Shown here piece after piece: positions 1-12,974 of a stretch of 64,000 bases of DNA (its first letter is position 1; every line of letters starts with the position of its first letter). This DNA comes from Cocos nucifera. Its lineage: Eukaryota; Streptophyta; Magnoliopsida; Arecales; Arecaceae. The notes under the pieces are model-generated. The model was not told the origin of the DNA. It searched no databases and worked only from the letters and a program-made list of their open reading frames with translations. A program made the position numbers and the translations under genes. The DNA lies in the NCBI GenBank assembly GCA_006176705.1, contig QRFJ01001027.1, forward strand, positions 124,001 through 188,000, written 5' to 3'.

Positions 1-2392
1 CTCTGAAAATAATACCTAAGTATCTCTTCAGGGGGATAGGAAATCCTTTTCCGATCTACGAGGTGGAGGAGGTAGTGTTCTATTGGCTCAACCTGATTTG
101 GTTCCACTTGGGTCCTTAGCTCGTTGCTCTTGTGAGACTTTCTCATCAAGCTTGAATCTGCTTTCCAATGCCACTATCTTGAATAAACTATTTTTCAAGA
201 AAGATGGCATGTCGACTCACAATCACATTATGGTCTTCTGAAATGTAGAAATAGTATCCTAATGACTCTTTAGGATATCCTATGAATCGAGCTCTAAGGG
301 ACCTAAACTCTAACTTGTCCGCTTGTTGTCTTTTGACATGAGTCCGGACAATCCCCAAATTCTGAGATGACTCAGACTTGGTTTCTTACCATGCCATATC
401 TCATACGGTGTGGTAGGAACGGTTTTAGAGGAAACCCTATTCAGTAAATATATTGTAAGTTAACAGAACTGATGTCCCCCAAAGAAAATCAGGAAGGTCT
501 GTGAAGCTCATCATGGATCAGACCATATCTAATAGGGTCCGATTTCTCCATTCTGAAAATCTCCGTTGAGTTGAGGTATTCTTCTGGTGGAGTCCATTGA
601 GAGACTATGCCATTTTTGCTTGAGATAGTCTAGAAATTTTTGACTAAGGTATTCACCTCCTCGATCTGATCGAAGAACCTTAATGGGTTTTCCAATTTGC
701 TTTTTCTACTTCATGTCTGAATTTCTTAAACTTTTCAAAGGCTTCAGACTTGTGTCTCATAAGATACACATACCCATACCTAGATAAATCATCGGTAAAG
801 GTTAATGAAGTAGACAAAATTGCCTCTAGCCGGCACATCAAATGGGCCGCACACATCAGTATGTACTAGGGCAAGGAGATCTGTGGCCCTTTCCCCATGT
901 CCTAACAAAAGGGAGCTTTAGTCATTTTGCCATTGAAGACAAGATTCACAAATTGGATATGACTCGGAAAGTCAACGGACTCAATAGCCCATTTTTCTCC
1001 AATTTGTTAATCCTATCTTCTGCTATATGACCTAATCTTAGGTGCCATAGATACCTATCGTTTGGACTATCCCTAGGTCATTTTGATCTTATGGCATTCA
1101 CATTTTGCTCGATAGTTAAAGATAGATACATCAATATGTAATTGATAGAAGACCATTAATAAGAAAACCACTTTGCAATTTTATTTCTTTCATAAAGAAT
1201 GTTACAATGGTCCTTAAGAAAACTAATCACATAGCCTTCTTGTGCTAAGCATGAAACAGAAATCAAATTTCTGCTTGCAGCAGGCACATAATAACAGTCC
1301 TTTCAAGTACTAAATCTAAACTAGATGGTAATCGAAGAGGGTATGTTTCCATGGCCACAGTAGCAACTCTTGCTTCCATTTCCGATGTATAGGATCATCT
1401 CACCATCCCTCAGCCTCCTGCAATCCTCAAGACCCTACATGGAAGTGCACAAATGAGCATTAGAACCAGAGTCAAGCACCCAACTGGATGCAGAAGAAAT
1501 TGTAAGGTTAGATTCAATAACGAGCATACCTCTAGAAGGACCTTCTCCTTCTTATTCTTCAGGGTGGCCAGGTATAGTAGGGCAGTTCTGCTTTCCAGTG
1601 GCCATCAGCTATTGCAATGGAAACACTTTCCTTTGTCAGCGACCTTCTTCTTCAGCTTTGCCTTCCTTTTCTTTTCACCTTCCACCTTCTGCCTTTTTCA
1701 TAGACTTCTTCTTTCTTTCCAAAAGACTTTCTCTTTGGAAGAAGTCCATTCCATAGCAAGAACTGAGCCTTTAGAACCTTTCATAGAAAGCTCAGCAGGT
1801 AACCAGCATATTCATTAAGTTTGGCCAGAGTAATTCTTGAAGTTTATGCATGTGGTAATTCATGATGAACTTGCCCATATGCATCAGTCAAGGATTGCAG
1901 AATTAATATCATTCTGCATAGATCCAAGTCTAACTTCACACCGAGCTTCTCAAGCTCTTCCATGTCCTTGATCATCATGTCAGACAGTGATCTTGGACTG
2001 ACTGCCCATCATACATTTTAGCCTTAAATAAGTCATTTAGTGACTTGATATTTGGCTGCACGACTCTGTTCACCAAACATCTCCTGCAGGTGAGCCAACA
2101 TTTGATGCGAGCAGTCCCTTGATATCTTCATGTTGGCGCTGGAGCTCATCAGACATCGAGCCCAACATGTAGTATCTGGCCTTATTATCTTCGTCCAATC
2201 CATTTTTCAAGAGACGCTCTCTGTTCAATAGATGGACGAGCTGGTAAGGTGGGAGGATCCTGGTCCAAACATGAGTTAACTTCTCAGAATCCCAAAATGA
2301 TTTTGAAGTCATGGAGCCAATTCTTATAATTGGGTCCGGTCAGTCTATGTGTGTCTAGGATATGGGCCAGTGAGTTGGATGCAGATATTTTT
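1..2392 (-). pseudogene. Angela/Tork-type copia gag-protease-integrase, partial
   Basis: This is the 5' part of a copia polyprotein on the minus strand, cut by the left edge of the window. Read on the minus strand, gag comes first (about 2392 to 1500). It has the motif SDELQRQHED near 2130, then a nucleocapsid region where CFHC of the zinc knuckle is readable near 1610 but the frame then breaks. The protease motif LDSGS lies near 1465. Integrase occupies about 1130 to 1, with HTDVCGP near 855 and RSDRGGEY near 650. The initiator Met codon of gag, ATG in the better copy at 44163-44165, is ATA here (2386-2388). Several frameshifts and stops make it a pseudogene. Homology to the copy at 40207-44165 is clear over its whole length. 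The clade name is inferred from LTR and gag style. Confidence 0.85.
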
Positions 2393-4277
2393 CTTTTTCC
2401 TGTGGAGAGTCAATGTTTCTAGTTAGATTTTGTATTTAAGACTTGACCAATTTGTTTAGAGGGTTTGATTTTTAAACAAATTAGCTCCCACTATTCGGAT
2501 CCCTACACTCCCTCTGTAGAGATGCAAAAATCTTCCAAGATTATTGATTTCTAGTGGGTGGTACAGTCCCACCAACTGACTCATCACCTCACCTAACAGT
2601 TATTTGTGATAGATTAGTCAATGAGTGAACAACTCTTGTTCAATGATTTTCTAATCATGATGCACCTAAACTTGGTCTCTAATTCATGAATCTCACCGTA
2701 TTCGGAATATTGATCCACTCCTTAGTTATTAGACCCACCATTTGCATAAACTGGATTTCCTAATTGGGTCTCTCACCGTATCCGGAATATTGAGCCCAAT
2801 CCATCCTCCAGCCCATAGCATCCAATGTTGCATAATAGACATCTTTTCCGGTGCAACTGAGCCACTGTATCCAGTTGAGAACAATCAACCCCGGAAAGGG
2901 CCCGCACATCTACAATGGTGGAAGACCTCAGACTTAATCTTTTCTTAGGGAGAATTGATTCAGGTCTCATTAAACTAGACTTGACATAGTCATAACCAAT
3001 TATGACTAACCTAGTGGCATGGGTTAGCTCGGATTATTGACCACCTCAGATCAGGAACTGTGTCCACAAATATGGCCAGGTAAGTGAGATCCGGTGGAAG
3101 GGAATATGCCATTAACTCGACAAGAAACGCATTCGAGTCGAGTAGCTTCCAATTAAAAATCAGTCAGGTCGTATCTGCCAAACTTACCTTAGACACCAAA
3201 TTATTGAGTCAGAACCAATTGGGTTAGCCTACAATCCAGACTCTAACCTCTGAGCCTAATTAGGTCTTGCTTGATCGATCACTCATGTGACTCGATCTTG
3301 ACCCAGACTTAATCCTATTAGGCTGGTCAATTTAAGCATGCATCTTGATCCCATCTAACCAACTCTTGATTCGGTTTGATCAACCGCTTAGACCTAATTG
3401 AGCTACCCAAGCCCGAACCCAATTTTATGAATATGTCTTAGATCTAAAAATTCTTAATTTTAGACCTAATTAATATTTCATAATCTTAATTCTTAATTAA
3501 GTTTAGGGTTCATAAACAAAATATGCACAATAAAATCCTAGGGTTTCAGGATCTAGGGTTTTGCAGAAAGTAAGTTTTTGGATTTTTGATTAAGGACGAA
3601 CATGCAGCACCCCTACACATCATAAGAACACCCCATCGAATGGGAAAGAGAGGGCCTTTAAATCCTTCTTCATTCTTATGACCGGACGGCCAAGAGGAAA
3701 TGCCTTAATCAGGAAATATGATAAATCTACAAAACTAGTTAGATCTATATCATATATCATCATATATAAAAATTGATCTAACTAAAAAACATATTTTGCA
3801 TACATCTCATGTATCAATCTCATGCATATTTTCAGATCTAAATTATCTCATAATAATCTAAAAAATTAAGATTTAAATTTGATCTATATCAAAATAAAAT
3901 TCTAATCTAGATAATTTATGTAGAACTATTCTACAACTAGTCTAAACATGCATCTATCATATCTCATATGATATTCAAAATTAAATAAATTTTATTTTTT
4001 ATTTTCTAGATCTAATTATAATATTTATAATATCAAAAAATAATAAATCAATAGATCTAAAAATTATAATAAATCAAATTAAAATTATGATCATGCTAGA
4101 CTACACATAGAATAATTTTATTCCTAATCTAGTCTTGCATCTCATACATCTTAGATCTAGATTATTTAATTTTTAATTTTCTAATTTTAGATCTAATCAC
4201 ATCTAATATGATATCTAAAATCATCTAATTATAGATCAAAAATAAATTAAAATTAGATCTAATGAATAATGAAACTT
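2393..4277 (-). other. untranslated leader of Angela-like copia element
   Basis: About 1.9 kb between the PBS and gag, with no credible ORF. It matches, with small indels, the leaders at 44166-45983, 12975-14075 and 14920-16530. It includes the inverted repeat CTCGAC/GTCGAG near 3117-3143, discussed under findings. The half nearest the PBS is very AT-rich with repeated AGATCTAA words. Confidence 0.8.
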
Positions 4278-4290
4278 GGCTCTGATACCA
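4278..4290 (-). other. primer-binding site, initiator tRNA-Met type
   Basis: The minus strand reads TGGTATCAGAGCC, the standard plant copia PBS, two bases from the end of the LTR that starts at 4293. It fixes the element's orientation and the inner LTR boundary. Confidence 0.93.
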
Positions 4291-4292
4291 GT

Positions 4293-6411
4293 TGAAGGAA
4301 AAAACCTATTTTTTGGATCAGGTTCTTTCAGATCTGATTGAATTAGAAGGGATATTTCAAAAAAAAAATTCTAAGATCCTAATAAAAAATGAGACTCAGA
4401 TCTAATCTTACTGATTTGATAATAAACTAAAAATAAAAATTAAATCTAATTTAATTATACCTTTATTTTGGATAATTCAATTACCTTGTGATGATCTCGA
4501 TGTTTGCCTGAGGTTCTGGATGTAGCCACGCAAGTGCCTGACCTCTATCAGTATCCACTTGGACAGAATCTAAAGATCTTCTCCTTCTCAATCAGTCCTC
4601 CAAAAATCAGATCTAGATCCGATCTTAAAGATCTTCAAAACTACTTTTGAAGAAGTTGTCTCTTGCAGCAGTGCTGCCTTCTTCCTTTCCTGGCGCCTTT
4701 CACTTGCTTGGATCGCATCTTGTTCATGCCCAAAAGCCCTTGGGCATGGAGAGGAGAGAGATGACTAGAGGGTGGCATGGAGAAGCGGGAAGAGGGGCTA
4801 TGTGGCATGGGCTAAAGGCAGAAGAATTAAATTCTAAATGCAAACAGGGTTTATATAGATCCTACTATGCCATACAGTGCCACATCATCCTAGCCAATCA
4901 CGGCCCTTTGTGCAATCAGATCTAAATTTGATTAGTAGGATGACATCATCTGATCCAATCAGATGAGAGACCTCAAAACCCTCTCAAGGTGGCACCAAGA
5001 CTAGGTCAAATAAGACTTCTTGACGCCACATAGTTCAATCCCCTGAAGCAACCTGGAGAGTCCCATCTGTATGGGACTCCATCTTTTATCCTCATGGGGC
5101 GCACGCCTCTCTAGTCGTGTGCCCCCTTCCTATCTACATTTTAGTAGGGGGACAAGTCACCAGGAACTCTCCTATGGGTGCATGACATATGGGTAGATGT
5201 CTAAGTGTCCATGGTCAACATTTGACCAATGTCCGAAAATAGGAATTAGTAGGTGACCGAAAATGGTAGGTGTTGCTTCAAATTTATCTCATAAATTAAG
5301 ACAACCCTTTTCTAATCTGGACAAGCTCCTCTCAGACCAAGTAAAGGTTTCTGAGTAAGTCCAAACATATTTGGCTCAGTCGAGACAAGCTTTAATGATT
5401 GTTAAAAGAGAACATTAGGCTCAATCGTGTGCTAGCACGATTTTCTTGAACCTAATTGAATCTTATTCAAATAAATTGAATTGGGTTAGTCTAATTGATG
5501 ATATCTAGAACCAAACCCTTATTTGTAAGATCCAGTTAGGTTCAATTTCGTATGGTAGTGAGATATATCACGATCTCTATCATCGACATCATCGAAACAC
5601 CTTCCGATGGATCAGAACTTTTCTGATTCAGACAACTAGTATGATAGATCATCCAAATTATTCTAATTGCTCTCAAAATCTGCCAATGACACCTAGCAGT
5701 ATATGGTGGCAACCCATCAGAGCTGAAAAGCGAACCTCTCAATGTGCAGCTACCTGTGTGTGATTAAGTTCTTCTATCTTGGAGCCCCGATCAGATTAGG
5801 GTTAAGGTGAACTCGTCAAACCCTAATTTCTATCATATGAATTAATCATTCGATTCAAGTCCAATGTGAAAATCTTAATAGAAACTCTTTCTATTATTTC
5901 ACTCTTCCATGGCCATGGGCTTATGGACTTGATTCTCATGATCATCATAGGATTGCTCCTCATCTATCGAGGAGATAGATCCCCTATTGGTGCAATCCAA
6001 TTCCTACAATGAACGTGCTATAACCAACATACACCTCAGGATTCCGAATGACTAGAAGATCGAGTAATGGTATAGTCAAACTATAACACCCTCAAGATGA
6101 ACTGCCGATGCACCTCAGGTCAAAGAACTAGACACACCACTGCAACTTCGAGCCAGTCATCGACGAGAAGGTAGACTTCCAGTGTTTCTACATCATAGAT
6201 TCAAGACTCATCTATCCAAAAGAAGAGATCATACACCAACCTTCCAGATCAGTCACCATCATAAATTCAAGGGATGTATCACAAACACTTTCAAATATAC
6301 ATTATGATAGAAAATAATCTATTTTATTATTTATAGTCAAAATTATAATTTTGTCCTTAGAAGTGTATTACAAGTCAGCCAATCTGGCTTCTAGGGCACA
6401 CATATCTACCA
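4293..6411 (-). repeat. 5' LTR of Angela-like copia element
   Basis: A 2.1-kb LTR bounded by TGAAGG on the plus strand beside the PBS and by ATATCTACCA at the outer end, where the family consensus is ATATCTAACA. It matches the LTR pair at 37939-40206 and 45999-48249. It lacks about 70-80 bp between GACTTC (near 6178) and the GTGTCTCC-like sequence at about 6182, which removes a hairpin cluster kept in other copies. The partner LTR lies outside the window, so the target-site duplication cannot be checked. Confidence 0.92.
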
Positions 6412-7604
6412 TTTTATCAATGGAGGGTGCTACCCAAGCTCGGTGATGAACTTCCTCAGCTACAGTTTTTTTTGCTACATCTGATGCTATCATGTACTCT
6501 GCTTCATAAATAGAGTCTGCCAAATTTTTCAATAGATGACTCCACCATTTAGAGTAAAGATATACCCCGACATGCTTTTACTGTCATCATGGTCAGATTG
6601 AAAGCTGGAGTCTATAAACCCTACCAGTTTTAGGTCTGACTCACCATAAACCAACCATTGGTCCTTAGTATTTCTTAAATACTTAAGGATGGTTTTAACC
6701 ACCTTCCAATGATTTTCTTCAGGGTCAGACTGATATCTACTCACTACTCTTAGTGAGTATGCTACGTCTGGTCTTGTATATATCATTGCATACATGATAG
6801 ACCCCACTACCAAAGCATATAAAATTCTACTCATATGCTCTTTCTCTTAAGGAGTTATCGGACAATCCTTCTTAGAGAGTGGAATTTCTTGACCTATCGA
6901 GAGATAGCCCTTTTTGAAATTCTCCATGCTGAACCTCTTCGGCATAATTTTTGTGTGCGTGGACTGGGATATACCAAGCATCCATTTAGATCTATCCCTA
7001 TAGATCTTCATCCCTAGGATGTAGGATGCTTCACTCAAGTTCTTCATGGAGAACTGTGATAACAATCAGATTTTTATTCCCTATAGTGTGAGAATGTCAT
7101 TTTTGATTAAGAAAATGTCATCCACGTATAGAATAAGGAATACCACTACTGAACCATTTGCCCATTTGTAATTGCAGGATTCTTCTCCGTTCTTAACGAA
7201 GCCATATGTTTTGATTACTTTATCAAAATCCATCATGTTCCAACTCCGAGATGCTTGCTTCAATCCATAAATGGATTGCTGAAACTTGCACACCTTGGAC
7301 TCATCTATAGATATGAATCCCTCAGATTGTATCATATACCTCTTCGATCGGCTCTCCATTAAGGAAAGCTGTCTTCACATCCAACTAATAGATTTCATAG
7401 TCCAGGTGGGTAGCTATTGTAAGCATTATTCGAATGGATTTGAGCATTGCCACTGGAAAGAATGTCTCATCAAAGTCAATACCATAACATTGATGATATC
7501 CCTTAGCAGCTAGATGGGCTTTATAGGTCTCTACCTTTCTGTCTACGCCTCTTTTCCTTTTGAATACCCATTTACACCTAATGGGTTTAACCCCTTTAGA
7601 TGGG
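6412..7604 (-). pseudogene. copia reverse transcriptase/RNase H fragment
   Basis: A broken copia pol on the minus strand. From high to low coordinates it shows the RT N-terminal part (KWVFKRKRG), a ...DYEIY segment, IYGLKQASRSW, the catalytic box YVDD at 7117-7128, the RT/RNase H connection (SIMYAMIYTRPDVAYS), and RNase H start motifs. It is interrupted by stops and frameshifts. The Angela-like element at 1-6411 cuts it at the RNase H end, and the SIRE-type LTR at 7605 cuts it near the RT start. It is therefore older than both. It belongs to a copia family related to, but distinct from, the main one in this window. Confidence 0.87.
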
Positions 7605-8885
7605 TGTTGACCTCCTAAGTGATTTTGATGATGACCAAACATTAAAGCAAGTGATTACTAATATATTTTATTTTAGGTGTTCCAATATCAAAAGAAAGAG
7701 AGCTCTTTGACCAAAACAAGGAAGACATAACGTAAAAATCAAATGAAATTCAAATCTCCTAAAATTGCCTTGGAGCAGTCTTCGAGACATCTCGAATTTT
7801 TTTCGAGAGCTCTCGAGTGCACTGGCACGCAACAAACACAGTTCTAGCTCAGTTTTGAGAAGTCTTGAGTGAATCATAAGACATCTCGATCTCAGGTGAT
7901 AGAAATCCAGTTTCTATGCTCTGAGAGTGAGAGGTCTCGTAGGATTCTCAAGAGGTCTTGCGGTTCCAGCAAGACATCTCATTCAAAATCGAGACGTCTT
8001 GATCTCAGGCAAGCCATTTTTTTCAGAAAGGTAATTTTTCGTGTGACTAAAGATGAGAGCTCTCCTGATCAATCCGAGAGGCCTCATAACCTGACAAGAT
8101 ATCTCGAGATAAATCAAGAGGTCTCGAGACACGGTGATAGCTTTTTGACGGGGCATTTTAGGTTGGATTTTTTCCATTCCACCGGCTAGTTGCTGCTCTT
8201 CAACGGTCAGATTTTGCTTTTTCTAAACTCCAATCATAACCAAAAAAAAGAAAATACTAGAGATATAAATGGAAAAAAGATTATTTTTTAAAAAAAGAAA
8301 AAAATAAGAGAAAGAAAAGCACGCTCTATTCTTGAATGAATATCCAATCTCCAATCAATCTATTCTCTCAAGCTTTGAAGAATCCTCAAGTGCATTAACT
8401 CTACACATTCAAAGAGGCTTTCAACGAACTACAAGGACAACTTTTCTGCTCATTGAAAGAGGCATTTCGAGTTGTAAAATTTCTTTTCCTCTTTCCACAT
8501 ACTTGGTTTCAGCAGGGGCTGAAACATGGGTTTTGGGGCTTTTTCTCCCCTCTGTTTATTCAGATTGATTCATCTGATTATTGTAAGGATTGTGGTTGGT
8601 GAACCTAGCTAGGGAAAAACCAACTATGTTTTTGGATAGTGAACCTAGAAAAAACTATCTGGTTGTAATCTTGCAGGATTATAGTGAAATTCCCAATGCT
8701 TAGGGAGTGGACGTAGGTGCTGGGAGAGCACCGAACCACTATAAAAATTTTTTGTTTATATGTGTGCTCTTAATTATATCTTCTATTTGCTCTTACATTT
8801 GATTCACTTAGGTTTTAATCATTTAGCACTACATATATCTATTTTAATTTTTGAAAATCCAATTCACCTCCCCTCTTGGGGAATA
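7605..8885 (+). repeat. 5' LTR of SIRE-type copia element
   Basis: The LTR starts with TGTTGACCTCC and ends at GGGAATA next to a degenerate PBS. Its length is about 1.28 kb. Its U3 part is crowded with palindromic words of the type GAGACRTCTC and GAGCTCTCGAG (about 7780-8135). The sequence upstream of 7605 is the copia RT fragment, so the candidate target site begins ATGGG. The second LTR is not visible, so no duplication can be confirmed. The terminal CA is mutated to TA. Family assignment rests on the gag that follows. Confidence 0.85.
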
Positions 8886-8886
8886 A

Positions 8887-8900
8887 TTGGTATTAGTGCC
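8887..8900 (+). other. degenerate primer-binding site of SIRE-type element
   Basis: TTGGTATTAGTGCC, two mismatches from the usual TTGGTATCAGAGCC, directly after the LTR and 47 bp before the gag start codon. Confidence 0.75.
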
Positions 8901-8946
8901 CTGGTTCTCTACTAATTATTGATCTTATCAACTAGAGACAAAGATC

Positions 8947-10372
8947 ATGTCAACCCAACTAGGAGATTCACTTGTTGAAGGACAATCCACAAATAGGCCA
9001 CCTCTTTTCAATAGGTCCAACTATACCTATTCGAAAGCTCGCATGCGCATTTTCATTCAAGCCCTTGACTATGACATATGGAGTGTCATTATCAATGGCC
9101 CGCACACACCTACAATCATTGACAATAGCACATCCTCTCCTAAGCCGGAGAAGGATTGGGATGAAATGGACAAGAAACTTGTCCAATTAAATGCCAAGAC
9201 AATGAATGTACTCTATTGTGCCTTTAATGCAAATGAGTTTAACAGAATCTCCACTTATAATTCTGCAAAGAAAATTTGGGACAGACTTGAGGTCACACAT
9301 GAAGGGACAAATCAAGTAAAAGAAACTAAAATTAACATGCTAGTTCATCAATATGAGTTACTTAAAATTGACTCCACTAAATCTATACTAACAGTGAATT
9401 GGTGAGAAAGATCCTCAGGTCTTTGCCTAGGTCATGGGAAGCCAAAGTAACAGTCATCCAGGCGGCAAAGGATCTGAACACACTACCCGTAGAGGAGCTC
9501 ATTTGATCCTTGATGACACATAAGCTAGTCATAAGTCGGCACAATGAGGAAGACAACAAGAAGAAGAAAACAATAGCGTTGAAATCCATGGCTGATGAAG
9601 AAGAAGATGATCTGTCCACCAGTGAGGAAAATGATGAAGACAGGGCCCTAGTGATCAAAAAATTCAAGAAATTTATGGGAAGAAGAAGACAAGGATTCAA
9701 GAAGAGAAACTTCATTAGAGGAGAAGCCAGCAGGGAGAAAGAAAAAGAAAAAGAGAGAGATCAGCCCACTTGCTATGAATGCAAGAAGCTAAGACATTTT
9801 AGGGCTGAATGTCCTTTATTGAAGAAGGGGCCAAAAAGAACAAAAAAAAAAGCCATATTAGCAACTTGGAGTGATAGCGACGAGTCAAGCACAGAGGAAG
9901 AAAATCAAAATGAAGCAAACTTGTATTTCATGGCACAAGATGATGAGGTATCCTCCACTTTTGATTCAGATTTACCTTTGATGAGCTTCAAGATGCTTTT
10001 TATGATTTGATGAAAGATTTCAAAAAGAAAAGCTTAAAAAATAGAAATCTTAAGAAAATGACTCAAACACTCTTGAAAGAAAAGGAAGATGTAATTAGTA
10101 GCCACAATAAGTTAAAAGAAGAAAACAAAATCCTAAAGGATGAATTAGATAAATTAAAGCCTTTAGTTGATAAATTTACTTGTAGTTCTAAAAAATTGCA
10201 AATGATTTTAAATAATCAAAGAGGAGTTTATGATAAGGCCGGACTAGGATATAAACCCAAAGACAAAACTAAGTTTCTAAAAAATTTCTTCATTGCACCC
10301 ATCACGAATAGCACTTCTCATACCATTTGCTTTAAATGCAAAAAGATAGGACACAAGACTTTTTGAATGCAA
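8947..10372 (+). pseudogene. SIRE-type copia gag
   Basis: The first ATG after the PBS opens a 152-residue frame. Its features fit plant SIRE/Maximus gag (UBN2-like core): RPPLFNRSNYTYSKARM near the start, then an acidic-to-basic linker. The frame is lost at 9403-9405. The next readable codons, NSELVRKILRS in another frame, imply a small deletion and frameshift. The third segment (about 9510-10010) has serine/acidic stretches and a complete CCHC knuckle, CYECKKLRHFRAEC, at 9771-9812. A further frame (10007-10366) is a probable coiled coil (heptad-like K/E/L) ending in a second, incomplete knuckle CFKCKKIGH. At least three breaks make it non-functional. What is seen is the knuckle and core motifs; the clade is from family knowledge. 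Confidence 0.88.
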
Positions 10373-10479
10373 TACTAAAAGAGTTAATAAAAAACATGTT
10401 AAAAGCATTTGAGTTCCAAAAAGAACCATGTCTACTAACCCTAAAGGATCCAAGAAGACTTGGGTACCTAAAACTATCA

Positions 10480-10805
10480 CTTGATTGTTTGTGCAGAAAT
10501 GCCTTGCAGCCCAAGGATCAAAACAGGATTGGTATTTCGATAGCAGCTGCTCAAGGCATATGTCGGGTGATAAGCAACAATTCATCATTTTAGAAAGAAA
10601 GGAAGGGGAGTAGTCACCTTTGGCGATAATGGCAAAGGTAAAATAATTGGCTATGGTAAAATTCAGATTACTCCTTCGACCTTTATAAATAATATATTAT
10701 TAGTTGATAATTTAAAACATAACTTACTTAGTATTAGTCAACTATGTGATAGAGGTTCTAAAGTCTCATTTGAATCTTCTTTGTACAAAGTATCTAGTTT
10801 CTTCG
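10480..10805 (+). pseudogene. SIRE-type protease N-terminal fragment
   Basis: In the plus-strand frame after gag, WYFDSSCSRHMSGD is readable at about 10530-10570. It corresponds to the copia protease region, with the active D-S-G changed to D-S-S. Downstream LLVDNLKHNLLSISQLCD follows. The reading is cut at 10806 by the LTR of an Angela-like element. The rest of this SIRE-type pol is not in the window. Confidence 0.78.
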
Positions 10806-11172
10806 TGTTACATATGTGTGCCCTAGAAGACAGAATTGGCTGATACTTGTAATACACTTCTAGGGGCAAAATTATAGTCTCGATTATAAATAATAGAATG
10901 GATTATTTTATATAACAAATGTGTATTTAGTGTCTATGATACATCCCTTGAGTTAATGGTAATGATAATTCTTATTTTCAAGAGTTGAAAATTTAAGACA
11001 AGAATTTTCATTATTAACAAATAAAATGCTCTCGATCGTAGGATCATCATAAGGATGGTGAATTGATTCGGAAGGTTGGTGTACAATCGCTTCTTTATAG
11101 TAGATGAGTCTTGAGTCTACGGTGTAGAGACACCGAGCGAGAGACAGTCTCGTTGAGAATGAGGCACTGAGC
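10806..11172 (+). repeat. extra partial Angela-like LTR copy (outer 367 bp)
   Basis: Starts TGTTACATATGTG, matching the family's outer LTR end, and runs to GGCACTGAGC. There the sequence restarts with a second copy of the same LTR end at about 11175. So the first about 367 bp of the LTR are present twice in direct orientation. This may be a real partial duplication, a nested LTR, or an assembly error. Confidence 0.8.
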
Positions 11173-12974
11173 AGTATAATATGTGTCCCTAGAAGCCAGA
11201 ATTGGCTGACACTTGTAATACACTTCTAGGGGCAAAATTATAATTTTGACTAAAATCAATAAAATGGGTTATTTTCTATCACATATGTGTATTTAGTGTC
11301 TGTGATACATCCTTTGAGTTAATGGTAATGATAATTCATATTTTCAAGAGTTGAAAATTTAAGACATGAATAATCATTATTAACTCATAAAATGCTCCCG
11401 ACCATAGGATCATCACGAGGATGGTGATTGATCCGGAAGGTTGGTGTACAATCGCTTCTCTTTAGTAGATGAGTCTTGAGTCTACGGTGTGGAGACACCG
11501 GAGCGAGAGTACAGGTACTCGTTAGAGAACGAGGGCACTGAGCGTGACCACCTCGAGTAGTCATTAGGAAGTCTACCTTCTCGTCAATGACTGACTCGAT
11601 GCTGCAGTAGTGTGTCTGGTTCTTTGACCTGAGATGCATCGGCAGTTCACCTTGAGGGTGTTATAGTTTGACTACACCATTACTCGGTCTCCTAGCCATA
11701 TGGAACCCTGAGGTGTATGTTGGCTATAGCATGTTCATTGTAGGAACTGGATTGCATCAAGATGGAATCTATCTACCTCGGTGGTAGAGGAGCAGCCCTA
11801 TGATGATCATGAGAATCAAGTCCAGAAATCCCATGGCCATGGTAGAGAGTGAAATAATAGAAAGAGTTTCTATTTAGATTTTCACATTGGACTCGAATCG
11901 AATGATTACATCATATGACAGAGAACTAGGGTTTGACGAGTTCACCTTAACCCTAATCTGATCGGGGCTCCAAGATAGAAGAACTTAATCACACAGGTAG
12001 CTGCACCAAGAGGTTCGCATTCAGCTCTGATGGGTTGCCACCATATACTGCTAGGTGTCACTGGTGGATTTTGGGAGCAATTAGAATGATTTAGATGATC
12101 GATCATTCTAGCTGTTCGAATCAGAAGAGTTCTGATCCATCGAAAGGAGTTTCGATGATGTCGATGATAGAGATCATGACATATCCCATTACCATACAGA
12201 ACTGAACCTAACTGGGTCACACAAACAAGGGTTTGAATCTGGTGATATCATCAATTGAACTGATCTAGTTCAATTGATCTGAATGAGATTCAATTAGGTT
12301 CAAGGAAATCGTGCTAGCACTCGATTGAACCTAACGTTCTTCTTTTACTATCATAAATAGTTGTCCTGACTGAGCCAAAGGAGTTTGTGCTCAATCAGAG
12401 GCCTTCATATGGTCTGACTGGAGGTTGTCCAAGTCAGAAAGGTTGTCTTATTTGTAAGACATTACATTTTTGGTCACCTGCCATTTCTTCTTTGACTTTG
12501 GTAAAAGTCTACCTTTGACTGGTCAAACGTTGACCATTGACCCTTTGACTTTTGACCATGTGTCATGCACCTATTGGAGAGCTGGTGGGGGCTTGTCCCC
12601 TGCCAGAACCTTGGCAAAAAAGGGGGCGCACGCCAGGATGGCGTGCGCCCAAGTGGAGGCCTAGGAGTCCCATTGGATGGGACTCCAGGTTCCTTTTGGA
12701 TTTCCATTTAGAGTTCCCTTATATCTACTTTGACCAGTCTTAGGCACCATCTAAGAATGAACCAGGGTCTCTCATCTAAGAGGAATCCAGGGATTCATTC
12801 CCACCAATCAGATTTAGATCTGATTTCACAAAGCAAGTGATTGGTTGAGGGTGATTGGATCAAAGAGTCTATAAATAAGACCCTATCTGCGCCCAACTAA
12901 ATTCCTTTCCAACCATGCCCCAAGGCTGCTCCCTCCCTTCTCCACCCACCATCTCCCTCTCTCTCCTCTCCACG
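11173..12974 (+). repeat. Angela-like LTR, outer part (plus strand)
   Basis: This matches the minus-strand LTR 45999-48249 in reverse complement over its outer about 1.8 kb. It includes the hairpin cluster at about 11485-11525 and a TATA motif TATAAATA at 12870-12877. At 12974 the LTR breaks off after TCTCCACGAT and leader sequence of the same family follows. The missing inner LTR part resumes after the N gap at 14476. Confidence 0.88.
12870..12877 (+). promoter_or_regulatory. TATA box in plus-strand Angela-like LTR
   Basis: TATAAATA within GAGTCTATAAATAAGACCC. It is found at the same LTR position in the minus-strand copies (38504-38511 and 46560-46567), so it is the likely element promoter and marks the approximate U3/R border. 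Confidence 0.6.

Noticed and set aside
842..1030. Plus-strand frames over 842-1818
   Set aside because: They are opposite-strand shadows of the minus-strand integrase and gag.
8332..8568. A 78-residue frame in the SIRE-type LTR
   Set aside because: It lies within the LTR near its transcribed region, has no known domain, and is most simply chance.
12470..12743. Several overlapping frames on both strands around 12470-12743
   Set aside because: They fall in the U3 of the Angela-like LTR and are broken in the other LTR copies.
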